From assembly GCA_002500765.1 (NCBI GenBank), contig DLSX01000084.1:1-33420 (forward strand): DNA of 33,420 nt. Direction: 5' to 3'. Under the pieces are notes generated by a model. The model saw only the letters and a program-made list of their open reading frames with translations. It did not search any database and was not told the DNA's origin. This document shows, piece after piece, positions 24,150 through 33,142 of the stretch. The position numbers and the translations under genes are program-made. Position 1 is the stretch's first letter; each line of letters opens with the position of its first letter. This DNA comes from Neorhizobium sp. UBA7851. GTDB lineage: Bacteria; Pseudomonadota; Alphaproteobacteria; Rhizobiales; Rhizobiaceae.

Positions 24150-25439
24150 TCAGTCTTCCTTGATATGGCTCTGATGCTTGGTGTCACGCATCTTCACATA
24201 GACCACCAGCGAGAGGGCGATCATGATCGTCACATACCAGAAGAACCAGCTCTCATGCCCCATCTGCTTGAACTTGAGCGCCACGAATTCGGCCGTGCCG
24301 CCGAAGATCGTGTTGGCGAGCGCATAAGGCAGCGCCACGCCGAGCGCCCTTATATGCGCCGGGAAAAGCTCGGCCTTCACCACCGCGTTTATCGACGTGT
24401 AACCGGTGACGATCAAAAGGCCGACAAGCGACAACAGGAACGCGGTGAACGCATTCGTGGTCGAGGCGAGCGACGTGAAGATCAGATAGGTGAACAGCGT
24501 GCCGAGAATGCCGAAACCGACCATCAGCGGCTTTCGTCCGATGCGATCCGACAGGGCGCCTGCAATCGGCTGGCAGAGCATGAAGACGAACAGAGCCGCC
24601 GTGGTGATCTCCGTCGCCGTCTCCTTGCTGAAGCCCGACGTGTTGACCAGGAATTTCTGCAGGTAGGTCGTGTAGGCGTAGAAGGCGAGCGTACCGCCGG
24701 AGGTCAAGGCGATGACGAGGAAGGCCTCTTTCGGGTAATGCCTGAACAGCGCCCAGCCACCGGAGGACTTCTTCGCGTCCTTGTCCGCATTCTTGAACGA
24801 CTGCGTCTCGACGAGACCGCGGCGAATGTAGAACACGACGATTGCCAGCAAGCCGCCGATGAAGAACGGGATGCGCCAGCCCCAGGACTGCAGCTGTTCT
24901 GCGGTGAGGATCGCCTGCAGTACCAGCAGCACTGCAAGAGCGACGAGCTGGCCGGAAATCAGCGTCACATACTGGAAGCTGGAGAAGAAACCGCGACGGT
25001 TACGACCGGCCATTTCGCTGAGATAGGTGGCGCTGGCGCCGTATTCGCCGCCGACGCTGATACCCTGCAGCAGGCGTGCAAAGACCAGCAAAGCCGGGGC
25101 GGCGATGCCGATCGACTCGTATCCCGGCGCAATCGCGATCAGGAACGAACCGAGGCACATCAGCGTGACGGAGAGCGTCAGGCCGGCCTTGCGGCCCTTG
25201 CGGTCGGCATAGATGCCCATGAACCAGGCGCCGATCGGCCGCATCAGGAAGCCGACGGCAAAGACAGCAGCCGCACTCAGCAGCTCGGCCGTCTGGTCAC
25301 CCGAGGGAAAGAAGATGGGAGCGAAATAGAGGGTGAAGGCGGAATAGACATACCAGTCGTACCATTCGACCAGATTGCCGGCGGAACCGCCAATGATAGA
25401 TTTCAGCCTGACCTTTTCGTCGATGGGCGACGAGGCCAT
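24150..25439 (-). CDS. MFS transporter, metabolite:H+ symporter (KgtP-like)
   Basis: About 429 residues with 12 predicted helices. The start SIIGGSAGNLVEWYDWYVYSA is the hallmark of the metabolite:H+ symporter group, which includes alpha-ketoglutarate, proline/betaine and shikimate permeases. The loop motif GIYADRKGRK and the mid-protein ARLLQGISVGGEYGASATYL agree. The C-terminal half repeats the pattern (GALSDRIGRKPLM). Substrate is probably a carboxylate, by closeness to KgtP, but not certain. ATG 25439 is chosen because homology begins just after it; the frame stays open to 25526 with no supporting site. It appears to be a single-gene transcript ending in a good terminator. Confidence 0.87.
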   Translation of the reverse strand: MASSPIDEKVRLKSIIGGSAGNLVEWYDWYVYSAFTLYFAPIFFPSGDQTAELLSAAAVFAVGFLMRPIGAWFMGIYADRKGRKAGLTLSVTLMCLGSFLIAIAPGYESIGIAAPALLVFARLLQGISVGGEYGASATYLSEMAGRNRRGFFSSFQYVTLISGQLVALAVLLVLQAILTAEQLQSWGWRIPFFIGGLLAIVVFYIRRGLVETQSFKNADKDAKKSSGGWALFRHYPKEAFLVIALTSGGTLAFYAYTTYLQKFLVNTSGFSKETATEITTAALFVFMLCQPIAGALSDRIGRKPLMVGFGILGTLFTYLIFTSLASTTNAFTAFLLSLVGLLIVTGYTSINAVVKAELFPAHIRALGVALPYALANTIFGGTAEFVALKFKQMGHESWFFWYVTIMIALSLVVYVKMRDTKHQSHIKED

Positions 25440-25665
25440 GTCTTTTGCCAAGGTGTTATCCAAGAGCGCAGATCCATTTCTGAAAAGCGCGGCGGCTTGA
25501 GGGTGCCAGGGGATGCCACGCATCACAATTGCGGGCCGCGCCGGGTTGGGGTGTCCTGAAAGGACTTGGGGTGTTCGACTGTGTTACGCCCGAAAACCCG
25601 CCAATGCCAGCCCAAAATCACTCGTCAATACGGCATATTATCGCACTGCAGCATTTTACGTCTCT

Positions 25666-25692
25666 AAGGACGGCAGCCAGGCCGCCATCCTT
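25666..25692 (-). terminator. Long hairpin after the beta-hydroxyacid dehydrogenase gene
   Basis: On the minus strand AAGGAUGGCGGC pairs with GCUGCCGUCCUU (two G-U pairs) around a 3-nt loop, 28-54 bp past the stop codon. There is no U tract, so it may be a 3'-end stabilising hairpin or a weak terminator. Confidence 0.45.
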
Positions 25693-25719
25693 GTCGCATT
25701 GGAACCTTCTCGCCCCTCG

Positions 25720-26610
25720 TCAGGACTTGGGGTTGATATTCTCGAAGTGGAGAAGAAGGCCGCTATGATCCTTTTCTCCGCCACCTTCGAAAACGAAATC
25801 GGAGAATTCGCCGGTCACCGTCTGCGTCAACGGCAACTGTAGGGAAAGCTCCTTGGCGAGAGCCATGACCGTCTTCAGGTCTTTGAGCTGGTTGTTCGAC
25901 GATCCCCCAGGTTCGAAATTCCGCTCCACCATGCGTGCGCCGTGAAGCTCCAGAATGCGGCTCTCGGCGAAACCGCCGCGGATCGCGTTGCGGAACGCCT
26001 CGCGCGACGCGCCACCGGCCTGAACGAGGATCATCGCCTCGGCGACCGCCCCGATCGTCACGGCCACGATCTGCTGGTTGGCGAGCTTGCACACCTGCCC
26101 TGCCCCGCTCGGCCCCACATGGGTGACACGACCGAGAACGGCAAACACATCGGCAAGACCTTCAAACACATCGGCATCACCGCCGGCCATGATCGCCAAC
26201 GTCCCGGCATCGGCACCGACAACACCGCCGGAAACCGGAGCATCGAGATGCCTGATACCCATATCGGCGAGCTTGACCGAATGCTCGCGGGCAATCGACG
26301 GTGCGATCGAACTGGTGTCGATAACGACGGCGCCTTTCTTCATCGCGGCAGCAACCCCGCCATCGAACAGCACCGTGCCGACGACATCGCCATTGGTCAT
26401 CATCGTGAAGACGATATCGGCATCGCGCACTGCATCGGTAGCCGAAGCCGCAACGACTGCGCCCTCGGCCTCAAGCGGCTTGGCCTTCGCTGCGTCGCGA
26501 TTCCATACCGTCAGCGGATATCCGGCGCGGGCAAGCCGCCGCGCCATAGGAAAGCCCATCAGGCCAAGCCCGAGAAAGGCGACTTTCTTCTCTTTGGTTT
26601 CGCCGGTCAC
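25720..26610 (-). CDS. Beta-hydroxyacid dehydrogenase (3-hydroxyisobutyrate/tartronate semialdehyde/threonate type)
   Basis: A 296-residue NAD(P)-dependent enzyme. The N-terminal Rossmann motif is FLGLGLMGFPMARRLARAG (residues 12-30). The substrate signature is HLDAPVSGG (about 121-129), and the catalytic lysine lies in GQVCKLANQQ. These fit the 3-hydroxyisobutyrate dehydrogenase superfamily, which includes GarR and the L-threonate dehydrogenase LtnD. The neighbouring DenD-like gene favours an acid-sugar substrate. The start is GTG 26610, with GGGAGG at six bases. It overlaps the upstream gene by 4 bp (GTGA), so the two are coupled. Exact substrate is not determined. Confidence 0.88.
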   Translation of the reverse strand: MTGETKEKKVAFLGLGLMGFPMARRLARAGYPLTVWNRDAAKAKPLEAEGAVVAASATDAVRDADIVFTMMTNGDVVGTVLFDGGVAAAMKKGAVVIDTSSIAPSIAREHSVKLADMGIRHLDAPVSGGVVGADAGTLAIMAGGDADVFEGLADVFAVLGRVTHVGPSGAGQVCKLANQQIVAVTIGAVAEAMILVQAGGASREAFRNAIRGGFAESRILELHGARMVERNFEPGGSSNNQLKDLKTVMALAKELSLQLPLTQTVTGEFSDFVFEGGGEKDHSGLLLHFENINPKS

Positions 26611-27590
26611 AGCTTGCCTCCCAGCTCATCCTCGATATGGACCTGGATGATCTCATCAAAGTTATTTTCCGAGGTAAAGCCAAGTTCGCTGGCGCGCTTG
26701 GCCTCGAAGCCCGGCGCCCATCCGGCGACCATTTTCATGATCATCTCGTCCGGCTGGCGGCGAATGAGGCTGACGGCCTTTTCACCAGCGACCCGGCGCA
26801 ACGCCTCGATCTGTTCGCCCACCGTGGCGCTGACACCCGGCATGGACAGGCTGCGGCGCCAGCCGAGTTTGGACAGATCCAGCCCTGCCCCGTGAATGAG
26901 GAAGCCGACAGCGGAACGGGGCGACGTATGCCAGTGGCGCACGTCGTCGGAGACAGGCAGGACCGCTTCCTGTCCGACAAGCGGCTCGCGCAAAATGCCG
27001 GAAAAGAAGCCGGAGGCTGCCTTGTTCGGCTTGCCGGGGCGGATGCAGACGGTCGGCAGGCGGATGCCGATACCGTCGAAGAAGCCACGCCGGCTGTAAT
27101 CGGCCAGCAGCAGCTCGCTCATCGCCTTCTGCGTGCCATAGCTGGTGAGCGGCGTCAGATGGAACTCGTCCGGGATCGGATAGGGCAGCGGCGCACCGAC
27201 AACCGCGATCGACGAGGTGAACACGACGCGGGGAAAATAGCCGTCGGCCTGATTCGCCAGCCGGATCGCGTCGAAGAGATAGCGCGTGCCATCGAGATTG
27301 ATGCGATAACCCTTGTCGAAATCGAGTTCCGCTTCACCCGAAACGATCGCCGCCAGGTGAAAGATCACGTCAGGCCGCGTGGCGATGAGCTTTTCTGCCT
27401 CGCCCGGCAGGCTGAAATCCGATGCCAGCGTCACCACCTTGCCGGCGAAACCGGCAGGCGCCTCCGGCTCGATCACATCGACCAACGTCAACGCATCGAC
27501 GGGCTTGCCATGCAGCGCCCCTTCGGAAACGAGACGCTGGGTGAGCTTGCGACCGACCATGCCGGCAGCACCGATAACAAGAATATGCAT
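26607..27590 (-). CDS. denD: NAD-dependent epimerase/dehydratase, D-erythronate dehydrogenase (DenD)-like
   Basis: 327-residue extended short-chain dehydrogenase. It opens HILVIGAAGMVGRKLTQRL (Rossmann GxxGxxG), then PDVIFHLAAIVSGEAELDFDKGY. The catalytic elements are FTSSIAVVG and the YGTQK active-site Tyr/Lys. This matches the group in which D-erythronate dehydrogenase DenD is described. ATG 27590 is preceded by GGGAGGA; the frame is open to 27602. It is first in a two-gene leftward operon and divergent from the FAD oxidase gene. No DUF1537 kinase (OtnK) or OtnC is in view, so a complete tetronate pathway is not shown. Confidence 0.8.
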   Translation of the reverse strand: MHILVIGAAGMVGRKLTQRLVSEGALHGKPVDALTLVDVIEPEAPAGFAGKVVTLASDFSLPGEAEKLIATRPDVIFHLAAIVSGEAELDFDKGYRINLDGTRYLFDAIRLANQADGYFPRVVFTSSIAVVGAPLPYPIPDEFHLTPLTSYGTQKAMSELLLADYSRRGFFDGIGIRLPTVCIRPGKPNKAASGFFSGILREPLVGQEAVLPVSDDVRHWHTSPRSAVGFLIHGAGLDLSKLGWRRSLSMPGVSATVGEQIEALRRVAGEKAVSLIRRQPDEMIMKMVAGWAPGFEAKRASELGFTSENNFDEIIQVHIEDELGGKL

Positions 27591-27630
27591 GATTCCTCCC
27601 ATACACCCGTGGATGCTCCACGAATTCCTC

Positions 27631-27660
27631 TTGTAAGGTTGTCTGATAACCCTGTATGCT
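27631..27660 (+). promoter_or_regulatory. Candidate promoter with embedded operator, upstream of the FAD oxidase
   Basis: TTGTAA (27631-27636) and TATGCT (27655-27660) are spaced 18 bp and would drive the gene at 27772. The 15-bp near-palindrome GGTTGTCTGATAACC (27637-27651) fills the spacer. The TTGTC-N-GA core is typical of FCD-type GntR operators, so the local regulator may repress here and perhaps also the divergent denD operon. Confidence 0.5.
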
Positions 27661-27771
27661 CTGTTTGGAAATAGAAGAGTTCGCCATCAGGCAAAAAACT
27701 GCCGGCGAAAACTGACGTGAGGCTTTGGACTGCCGGAGAAATTCCGGGCACTCCTGGGGAGGAGAGACTAC

Positions 27772-29217
27772 ATGACGGATCGTACAGGCTCGATCGCCGA
27801 GCAGCGCCTCTCTTTGTGCGCGGTTCTGGGCGAAGACCTTGTCCTCACCAATTCGCAAGACATGCTGCAATATTGCCGCGACTGGCACGGCGACGTGGAG
27901 AGTGGCGCAATTGCCGTCATCCGACCGCGCTCGACTAAGGACGTGCAGGCCGCCGTAAAGACCTGCCGCGATCTCGGCCTGAAGATCGTTCCGCAGGGCG
28001 GCAATACCGGCCTCGTGCTCGGCGGCATACCGGATGAGCCGGAACGTCAGGTCGTGCTGACGCTGGAACGGATGAACAGGATCCGCAATATCGACAGCGA
28101 CGATTTTTCCGCCGTGGTCGATGCCGGATGCGTGCTGGCCGAACTCAAGGATGCGATTGCCGAAAAGGGCATGTTCTTCCCGCTCGCCCTTGGTGCGCAG
28201 GGCAGCTGCCGCATCGGCGGCAATGTCTCCACCAATGCCGGCGGCATCAACGTGCTGCGCTACGGCATGACCCGCGAACTGGTTCTCGGCCTTGAAGTCG
28301 TCCTACCCGATGGCAGCGTCTTCGACGGCCTGTCGACCCTGCGCAAGGACAATCGCGGACTGGACCTTAAGCAGCTTTTCATCGGCGCCGAAGGCACGCT
28401 CGGCATCATCACCGCCGTATCGGTGAAGCTGACGCCCTATCCCGACAATGTCGCAACCGCCCTTCTGGCACTGAACTCTCTCGACGATGCGATCACGCTT
28501 TACCGTCGTGCAAGGCGCGATTGCTGCGACCTGATGTCGGCCTTCGAATTCATGCCGCCGCTCGCCTTCACGCTGGCGCGCGAAGCCATGCCGGACCTGC
28601 CGATCCCGCTATCGGGCGACTATCCCGCCTATGTGCTGATGGAGATTTCCGGCTCCGGCCTTGTCGATATCGACGATCTGATGCACCGTTTCCTCGAAGG
28701 CGTTATGGCGGATGAACTGGTGGTCGACGGCACGATCGCGACATCACAGACGCAGGCACGCAATCTCTGGCTGATCCGCGAGGGCATGAACGAGGGACAG
28801 GCGCGGCGTGGCGCCCATATGCGCACCGATATTTCGGTCTCGCTGTCTCAGCTCGCTGCCTTCGTGATCGATGCCGAAGCCGCGGTCAGCGAAGCATTGC
28901 CCGATTGCATCAGCGTCTCCTACGGCCATGTCGGCGACGGCAACGTGCATCTCAATGTTCTGCCGCCGAACGGCTCGACCACCGAGGAACGCCACGAGCT
29001 GATCTACAAGGCGAAGAAGGTCGTCAACGTCGTGGTCGACCAATACAATGGCAGCATCAGCGCCGAACACGGCATCGGCCGCCTCAAGCGTGAAGACTTC
29101 GAGGAACGGCTGTCGGACACAAAACGCAGCCTTCTCGTCGCCATCAAGAAAGCCATCGATCCGGACCTGCTCCTGAACCCCCATTGCCAAATCGATCTCG
29201 GCGCGGATATTCGCTAG
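27772..29217 (+). CDS. FAD-linked oxidase (2-hydroxyacid dehydrogenase, GlcD/D2HGDH family)
   Basis: 481 residues with a PCMH-type FAD-binding domain: IRPRSTKDVQAAVKTC, PQGGNTGLVLGG near 83-94, GSCRIGGNVSTNAGGINVLRYG and IGAEGTLGIIT. The C-terminal FAD-oxidase domain has the metal/substrate motif YGHVGDGNVHLNV and SAEHGIGRLKRE near the end. The family oxidises D-2-hydroxy acids (D-lactate, D-2-hydroxyglutarate, glycolate, D-malate-like). Substrate here is unknown. ATG 27772 has GGAGGAG upstream. It starts a rightward group with the GntR gene (24 bp later). Confidence 0.9.
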   Translation: MTDRTGSIAEQRLSLCAVLGEDLVLTNSQDMLQYCRDWHGDVESGAIAVIRPRSTKDVQAAVKTCRDLGLKIVPQGGNTGLVLGGIPDEPERQVVLTLERMNRIRNIDSDDFSAVVDAGCVLAELKDAIAEKGMFFPLALGAQGSCRIGGNVSTNAGGINVLRYGMTRELVLGLEVVLPDGSVFDGLSTLRKDNRGLDLKQLFIGAEGTLGIITAVSVKLTPYPDNVATALLALNSLDDAITLYRRARRDCCDLMSAFEFMPPLAFTLAREAMPDLPIPLSGDYPAYVLMEISGSGLVDIDDLMHRFLEGVMADELVVDGTIATSQTQARNLWLIREGMNEGQARRGAHMRTDISVSLSQLAAFVIDAEAAVSEALPDCISVSYGHVGDGNVHLNVLPPNGSTTEERHELIYKAKKVVNVVVDQYNGSISAEHGIGRLKREDFEERLSDTKRSLLVAIKKAIDPDLLLNPHCQIDLGADIR

Positions 29218-29241
29218 CCATCACAAGGAGCAATACCCGCC

Positions 29242-29955
29242 ATGGCCGATTTCACCCAGATCAAACGAAGCGAGCATCTGCCCACGCGCATTGCCGCAGA
29301 GATCGGCCGGGAGATTGCCGATGGCCGGATCGCTCCAGGGCAGAAACTGCCGACCGAACATTTGCTGTCCCAGACTTTCGGCGTAAGCCGTTCGGTCGTG
29401 CGCGAGGCGATCGCTCATCTTCGCAATGAAGGGCTAGTGGAAACCCGCCAGGGCGTTGGCGCATTCGCCACCGAACTGGCGCAGCGCCAGTCGCTCCGCA
29501 TCGAGACGGGACCGCCGGAAGACAAGGAAGCATTTCGCGACCTGTTCCAGGTACGTTTTGCGCTGGAAACCGAAGCCGCCGGACTGGCGGCTCTCCACCA
29601 TTCTCGCGAAGATCTGGCCAGGCTCGACGAAATCCTGGCACAGATGACCGGCGCTGAGAAATGGGGCGAACAGGGCGTCGTCGCGGACCTTGCCTTCCAC
29701 CGCGCAGTGGCCGCCGCCACCCATAACGAATATTTCCAGCAATTCGTCGGCTTCATCACCGAACGGACGCATGTCGCGATCAACGCCGCTCGCGCCGCGG
29801 CCATCCTGGAGGAGATCGTAGAAGTGACGATCGCCGAACATGTCGCCATCCGGGATGCCATAGCAACCGGCGAACCGGCTGCGGCCAAGACCGCGATGAA
29901 GCGTCACCTGAACGGCGCTGCCCGGCGCTTGAGCCTTGAACTGGAAATGAGCTGA
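29242..29955 (+). CDS. FCD-domain GntR-family transcriptional regulator
   Basis: 237 residues. The N-terminal winged helix-turn-helix is PTRIAAEIGREIADGRI, then GQKLPTEHLLSQTFGVSRSVVREAI (about 30-57) and GLVETRQGVGAF. The C-terminal FCD helical ligand domain has FRDLFQVRFALETEAAGLAA, DLAFHRAVAAATHN and EHVAIRDAIATGE, with the Asp/His residues that bind metal in this family. Such regulators usually sense sugar acids or carboxylates. It lies between catabolic and transport genes. Palindromes near 27637 and 30038 are candidate operators. Confidence 0.9.
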   Translation: MADFTQIKRSEHLPTRIAAEIGREIADGRIAPGQKLPTEHLLSQTFGVSRSVVREAIAHLRNEGLVETRQGVGAFATELAQRQSLRIETGPPEDKEAFRDLFQVRFALETEAAGLAALHHSREDLARLDEILAQMTGAEKWGEQGVVADLAFHRAVAAATHNEYFQQFVGFITERTHVAINAARAAAILEEIVEVTIAEHVAIRDAIATGEPAAAKTAMKRHLNGAARRLSLELEMS

Positions 29956-29960
29956 CAAAC

Positions 29961-29982
29961 TGCGGGTGGTTTTCCACCCGCA
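29961..29982 (+). terminator. Hairpin after the GntR gene
   Basis: TGCGGGTGG and CCACCCGCA form a perfect 9-bp stem with a TTTT loop, 6 bp past the stop. No U tract follows, so termination strength is doubtful. Confidence 0.5.
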
Positions 29983-30037
29983 CGGCATCGCGCAGTTATA
30001 GACAAAACGCAAAAGTCATATTAAAACGGCTCTAACG

Positions 30038-30055
30038 TTGTCAGACATCTGACAA
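30038..30055. promoter_or_regulatory. FCD/GntR-type operator upstream of the TRAP operon
   Basis: TTGTCAGA and TCTGACAA are perfect 8-bp inverted arms with a 2-bp centre, 45 bp before the next gene. The sequence resembles TTGTCNGACAA-type sites of FadR/FCD regulators and the adjacent regulator gene supports the match. Confidence 0.6.
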
Positions 30056-30099
30056 TACCAGAGAGGGTGGAGGCCCTCGTCTGAACATGGGAGGATTTT

Positions 30100-31260
30100 T
30101 TGGCATATCAGCATGCCCTGTCGTCGGATATTGTCCTGCCGACGGATGCGCGACACGCGCTTCTGGTCGGACGTGTATGGTCTAACGCCGCTGCCGGCCC
30201 AAGCCCGGTGCTGTTCTCGAACGGACATCTTCTGGACCTGTCGTCTCTGGCGCCGACCCTGTCTGCGCTGCTGGAGATCGACGGTCTCGTCGGAAAATTG
30301 TCCGACCCTTCATCCTTCACCGATCTGGGAAGTCTTGATGATTTTCTAAGTGGCAAGACGGGAACGCTTCTGGCGCCCGCCGATCTTCAGGCGATCAAGG
30401 CAGCCGGCGTCACCTTCGCCGACAGCATGCTGGAGCGGGTGATCGAGGAACAGGCCAAGGGCGATCCGTTGCGCGCCCAGGAAATCCGCGGGCGGCTCGC
30501 CCCGGTTCTCGGCGATAACCTCAAGGGTCTCGTTGCTGGCTCGGAAAAGGCAGCCGAAGTCAAAAAACTGCTGCAGGATATGGGCCTCTGGTCGCAATAT
30601 CTGGAAGTCGGCATCGGCCCGGATGCGGAAATCTTCACCAAGGCCCAGCCCATGTCGTCTGTCGGCTGTGGCTCGGACGTCGGCATCCACCCGAAATCCG
30701 ATTGGAACAACCCGGAGCCGGAAGTGGTGCTCGCCATCACCTCCAAGGGGGAGATCATCGGCGCAACCCTCGGCAACGACGTCAACCTGCGCGATTTCGA
30801 AGGTCGCTCGGCGCTGCTCTTAAGCAAGGCGAAGGACAACAACGCCTCCTGCTCGATCGGCCCTTTCATCCGCCTGTTCGACGGCAAATTCACCATCGAT
30901 GATGTCAAGTCCGCCGAAATCAGCCTATCCGTGAAGGGCGAGGACGGCTTCGAGATGACCGGCGTCAGCCCGCTGAAGGCGATAAGCCGTTCGCCGGAAA
31001 ATCTGACGTCACAGCTTCTGAACCGCAACCATCAATATCCCGATGGCGCGCTGTTTTTCCTCGGCACCATGTTCGCTCCGGTCAAGGATCGGCGCGGCAA
31101 GGGAATGGGTTTCACCCACGAGATCGGTGACATCGTCGAGATCTCGAGCCCGAAGCTCGGCAAGCTGATCAATCGGGTGGACCATAGCGATACCTGCCCC
31201 GAATGGACATTCGGGATCACCGCGCTGATGAAGAACCTGGCCACGCGCGGTCTTTTGTAG
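30100..31260 (+). CDS. Fumarylacetoacetate hydrolase-family protein
   Basis: About 386 residues. The C-terminal two thirds match the FAH fold: GSDVGIHPKSDWNNPEPEVVLAI, GATLGNDVNLRDFEGR and a later GDIVEISSPKLGKLINRV. The acidic residues in NNPEPE and NDVNLRD are expected metal ligands. The family cleaves or dehydrates 2-keto acids and acylpyruvates; in sugar-acid loci such proteins act on keto-deoxy intermediates. The N-terminal third is less recognisable. The start is TTG 30100, supported by GGGAGG seven bases upstream; no ATG is near. It is first in an operon with the TRAP transporter genes 20 bp downstream. Confidence 0.85.
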   Translation: MAYQHALSSDIVLPTDARHALLVGRVWSNAAAGPSPVLFSNGHLLDLSSLAPTLSALLEIDGLVGKLSDPSSFTDLGSLDDFLSGKTGTLLAPADLQAIKAAGVTFADSMLERVIEEQAKGDPLRAQEIRGRLAPVLGDNLKGLVAGSEKAAEVKKLLQDMGLWSQYLEVGIGPDAEIFTKAQPMSSVGCGSDVGIHPKSDWNNPEPEVVLAITSKGEIIGATLGNDVNLRDFEGRSALLLSKAKDNNASCSIGPFIRLFDGKFTIDDVKSAEISLSVKGEDGFEMTGVSPLKAISRSPENLTSQLLNRNHQYPDGALFFLGTMFAPVKDRRGKGMGFTHEIGDIVEISSPKLGKLINRVDHSDTCPEWTFGITALMKNLATRGLL

Positions 31261-31279
31261 GAGCATCAGGGAGGAGCAA

Positions 31280-31813
31280 ATGCAAAAGATTATCGACCTA
31301 TTCTACAAGTTCCTTGAGATCCTGCTCATCCTGCTTCTCGCGGGCATGGCCCTGATGGTGTTCGGCAATGTCGTGCTGCGTTACGGCTTCAATTCCGGCC
31401 TGACGGTCTCTGACGAGATGTCGCGTTACTTCTTCGTCTGGCTGACCTTCATCGGCGCCGTCGTCGCCTTTCGCGAACACGGCCATCTCGGCGTCGAGAC
31501 GCTGGTGGCGCTCTTCGGCCGCAAGGGCCGTATCATCTGTATGATCCTCTCCAATCTGACGATCATCCTGTGTTCCGCCATTTTCTTCTGGGGCACATGG
31601 GTCCAGCTACCGATCAACTCCAGCATGGTCGCGCCGGTCACCGGCCTCTCCATGGCCTGGGTCTATGGCGTCGGCTTCTTCACCGGTGCCGGTTGTGTGC
31701 TGATCGCGCTTGAGCGGATCATCCGTCTCGTCACCGGCCGCGTCACCGAAGACGAGATTTCGGCTTTTGCCGGTGAAAACATGACGATCGAGCAGATGGC
31801 GGAGCGCACCTGA
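31280..31813 (+). CDS. dctQ: TRAP transporter small permease (DctQ-type)
   Basis: A 177-residue protein with four hydrophobic helices and the DctQ pattern: VFGNVVLRYGFNSGLTVSDEMSRYFFVWLTFIGA and FREHGHLGVETLVALF. It pairs with the large permease to form the membrane part of a sodium-driven solute transporter. ATG 31280 has GGGAGGAGC just upstream. One base separates its stop from the dctM start. The symbol gives the family, not a proven C4-dicarboxylate substrate. Confidence 0.92.
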   Translation: MQKIIDLFYKFLEILLILLLAGMALMVFGNVVLRYGFNSGLTVSDEMSRYFFVWLTFIGAVVAFREHGHLGVETLVALFGRKGRIICMILSNLTIILCSAIFFWGTWVQLPINSSMVAPVTGLSMAWVYGVGFFTGAGCVLIALERIIRLVTGRVTEDEISAFAGENMTIEQMAERT

Positions 31814-31814
31814 C

Positions 31815-33092
31815 ATGACCCTTCTCGTCTTTGTCGGCTCCCTGCTGGGCGCCATGGCCATCGGCGTACCCGTCGCCTTCTCGCTGATGTTCTGCGGCGT
31901 CATTCTCATGTGGTACATGGGTATGTTCAACAGTCAGATCATCGCCCAGAACATGATCGCAGGTGCCGATACTTTCACCCTGCTCGCCATCCCCTTCTTC
32001 ATCCTTGCCGGCGAATTGATGAATTCCGGCGGCCTGTCGAAGCGCATCATCGACTTCGCCATTGCATTGGTCGGCCATATTCGTGGCGGCCTCGGCATCG
32101 TGGCGATCGTCGCCGCCGTCATCATGGCATCGATCTCCGGCTCAGCGGCCGCAGATACCGCAGCGCTGGCCGCGATCCTGATCCCGATGATGGCCAAGGC
32201 CGGTTACAACATCCCGCGTTCGGGCGGCCTGATTGCCGCCGGCGGCATCATCGCTCCGGTCATCCCGCCCTCGATGGCCTTCATCGTCTTCGGTGTGGCG
32301 GCCAACGTCTCGATCACCCAGCTCTTCATGGCCGGCATCGTTCCGGGCCTGCTGATGGGCGTCTCGCTGGTCGGCACATGGCTCTTCGTCGTCCGCAAGG
32401 ACAATATCCAGCCCCTGCCGAAGGCGTCCGGCAAGGAACGTCTCAATGCCACCGGCCGTGCACTTTGGGCACTCGGCATGCCGGTCATCATCCTTGGCGG
32501 CATCAAGGCCGGCGTGGTGACACCGACGGAAGCCGCGGTCGTGGCAGCCGTCTACGCGCTCTTCGTCGGCATGTTCATCTATCGTGAGCTGAAACCGGCC
32601 GATCTGGCCCATGTCTTCCTGCGGGCAGCCAAGACCACCGCCGTCATCATGTTCCTCGTCTGCGCGGCGCTCGTTTCGGCCTGGTTGATCACGGCGGCCA
32701 ACATTCCGGCGGAAATCACCGGCTATATCGAGCCGCTGATCGATCGTCCGAAGCTCCTGATGCTCGCCATCATGATCCTCGTCCTGATCGTCGGCACGGC
32801 GCTCGATCTGACGCCGACGATCCTGATCCTGACGCCGGTTCTGATGCCGATCATCAAGCAGGCGGGCATCGATCCGGTCTATTTCGGTGTAATGTTCATC
32901 ATGAACAACTGCATCGGCCTCATCACGCCGCCGGTCGGCGTCGTGCTCAACGTTGTCAGCGGGGTCGGGAGGATCCCGCTGGGCAAGGTCACAGGTGGCG
33001 TCATGCCGTTCCTGCTGGCTCAAACAATACTACTGCTCCTGCTCGTCGCGTTTCCCGAAATCGTGACCGTTCCGGCGCAATGGTTGCGTTGA
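31815..33092 (+). CDS. dctM: TRAP transporter large permease (DctM-type)
   Basis: 425 residues, almost entirely hydrophobic helices. The DctM motifs are LLAIPFFILAGELMNSGGLSKRI, SISGSAAADTAALAAILIPMM, GGIIAPVIPPSMAFI, TPTEAAVVAAVYALFVG and MFIMNNCIGLITPPVGVVLNV. This is the transport channel of the TRAP system. The length is normal. It starts one base after dctQ, so translation is coupled. The dctP gene follows after 50 bp. Confidence 0.94.
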   Translation: MTLLVFVGSLLGAMAIGVPVAFSLMFCGVILMWYMGMFNSQIIAQNMIAGADTFTLLAIPFFILAGELMNSGGLSKRIIDFAIALVGHIRGGLGIVAIVAAVIMASISGSAAADTAALAAILIPMMAKAGYNIPRSGGLIAAGGIIAPVIPPSMAFIVFGVAANVSITQLFMAGIVPGLLMGVSLVGTWLFVVRKDNIQPLPKASGKERLNATGRALWALGMPVIILGGIKAGVVTPTEAAVVAAVYALFVGMFIYRELKPADLAHVFLRAAKTTAVIMFLVCAALVSAWLITAANIPAEITGYIEPLIDRPKLLMLAIMILVLIVGTALDLTPTILILTPVLMPIIKQAGIDPVYFGVMFIMNNCIGLITPPVGVVLNVVSGVGRIPLGKVTGGVMPFLLAQTILLLLLVAFPEIVTVPAQWLR

Positions 33093-33142
33093 CCGGGCGA
33101 CCATAAGCTCTTTCAATTTAACGTCCAACTGGGAGGACCATC

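Noticed and set aside
23940..25559. 539-codon open frame on the plus strand
   Set aside because: Antisense to the MFS transporter; composition is charged and repetitive as expected for the complement of membrane-protein codons.
27370..27888. 172-codon minus-strand frame across the divergent promoter
   Set aside because: It overlaps both the denD-like gene and the start of the FAD oxidase, and resembles neither strand's true product.
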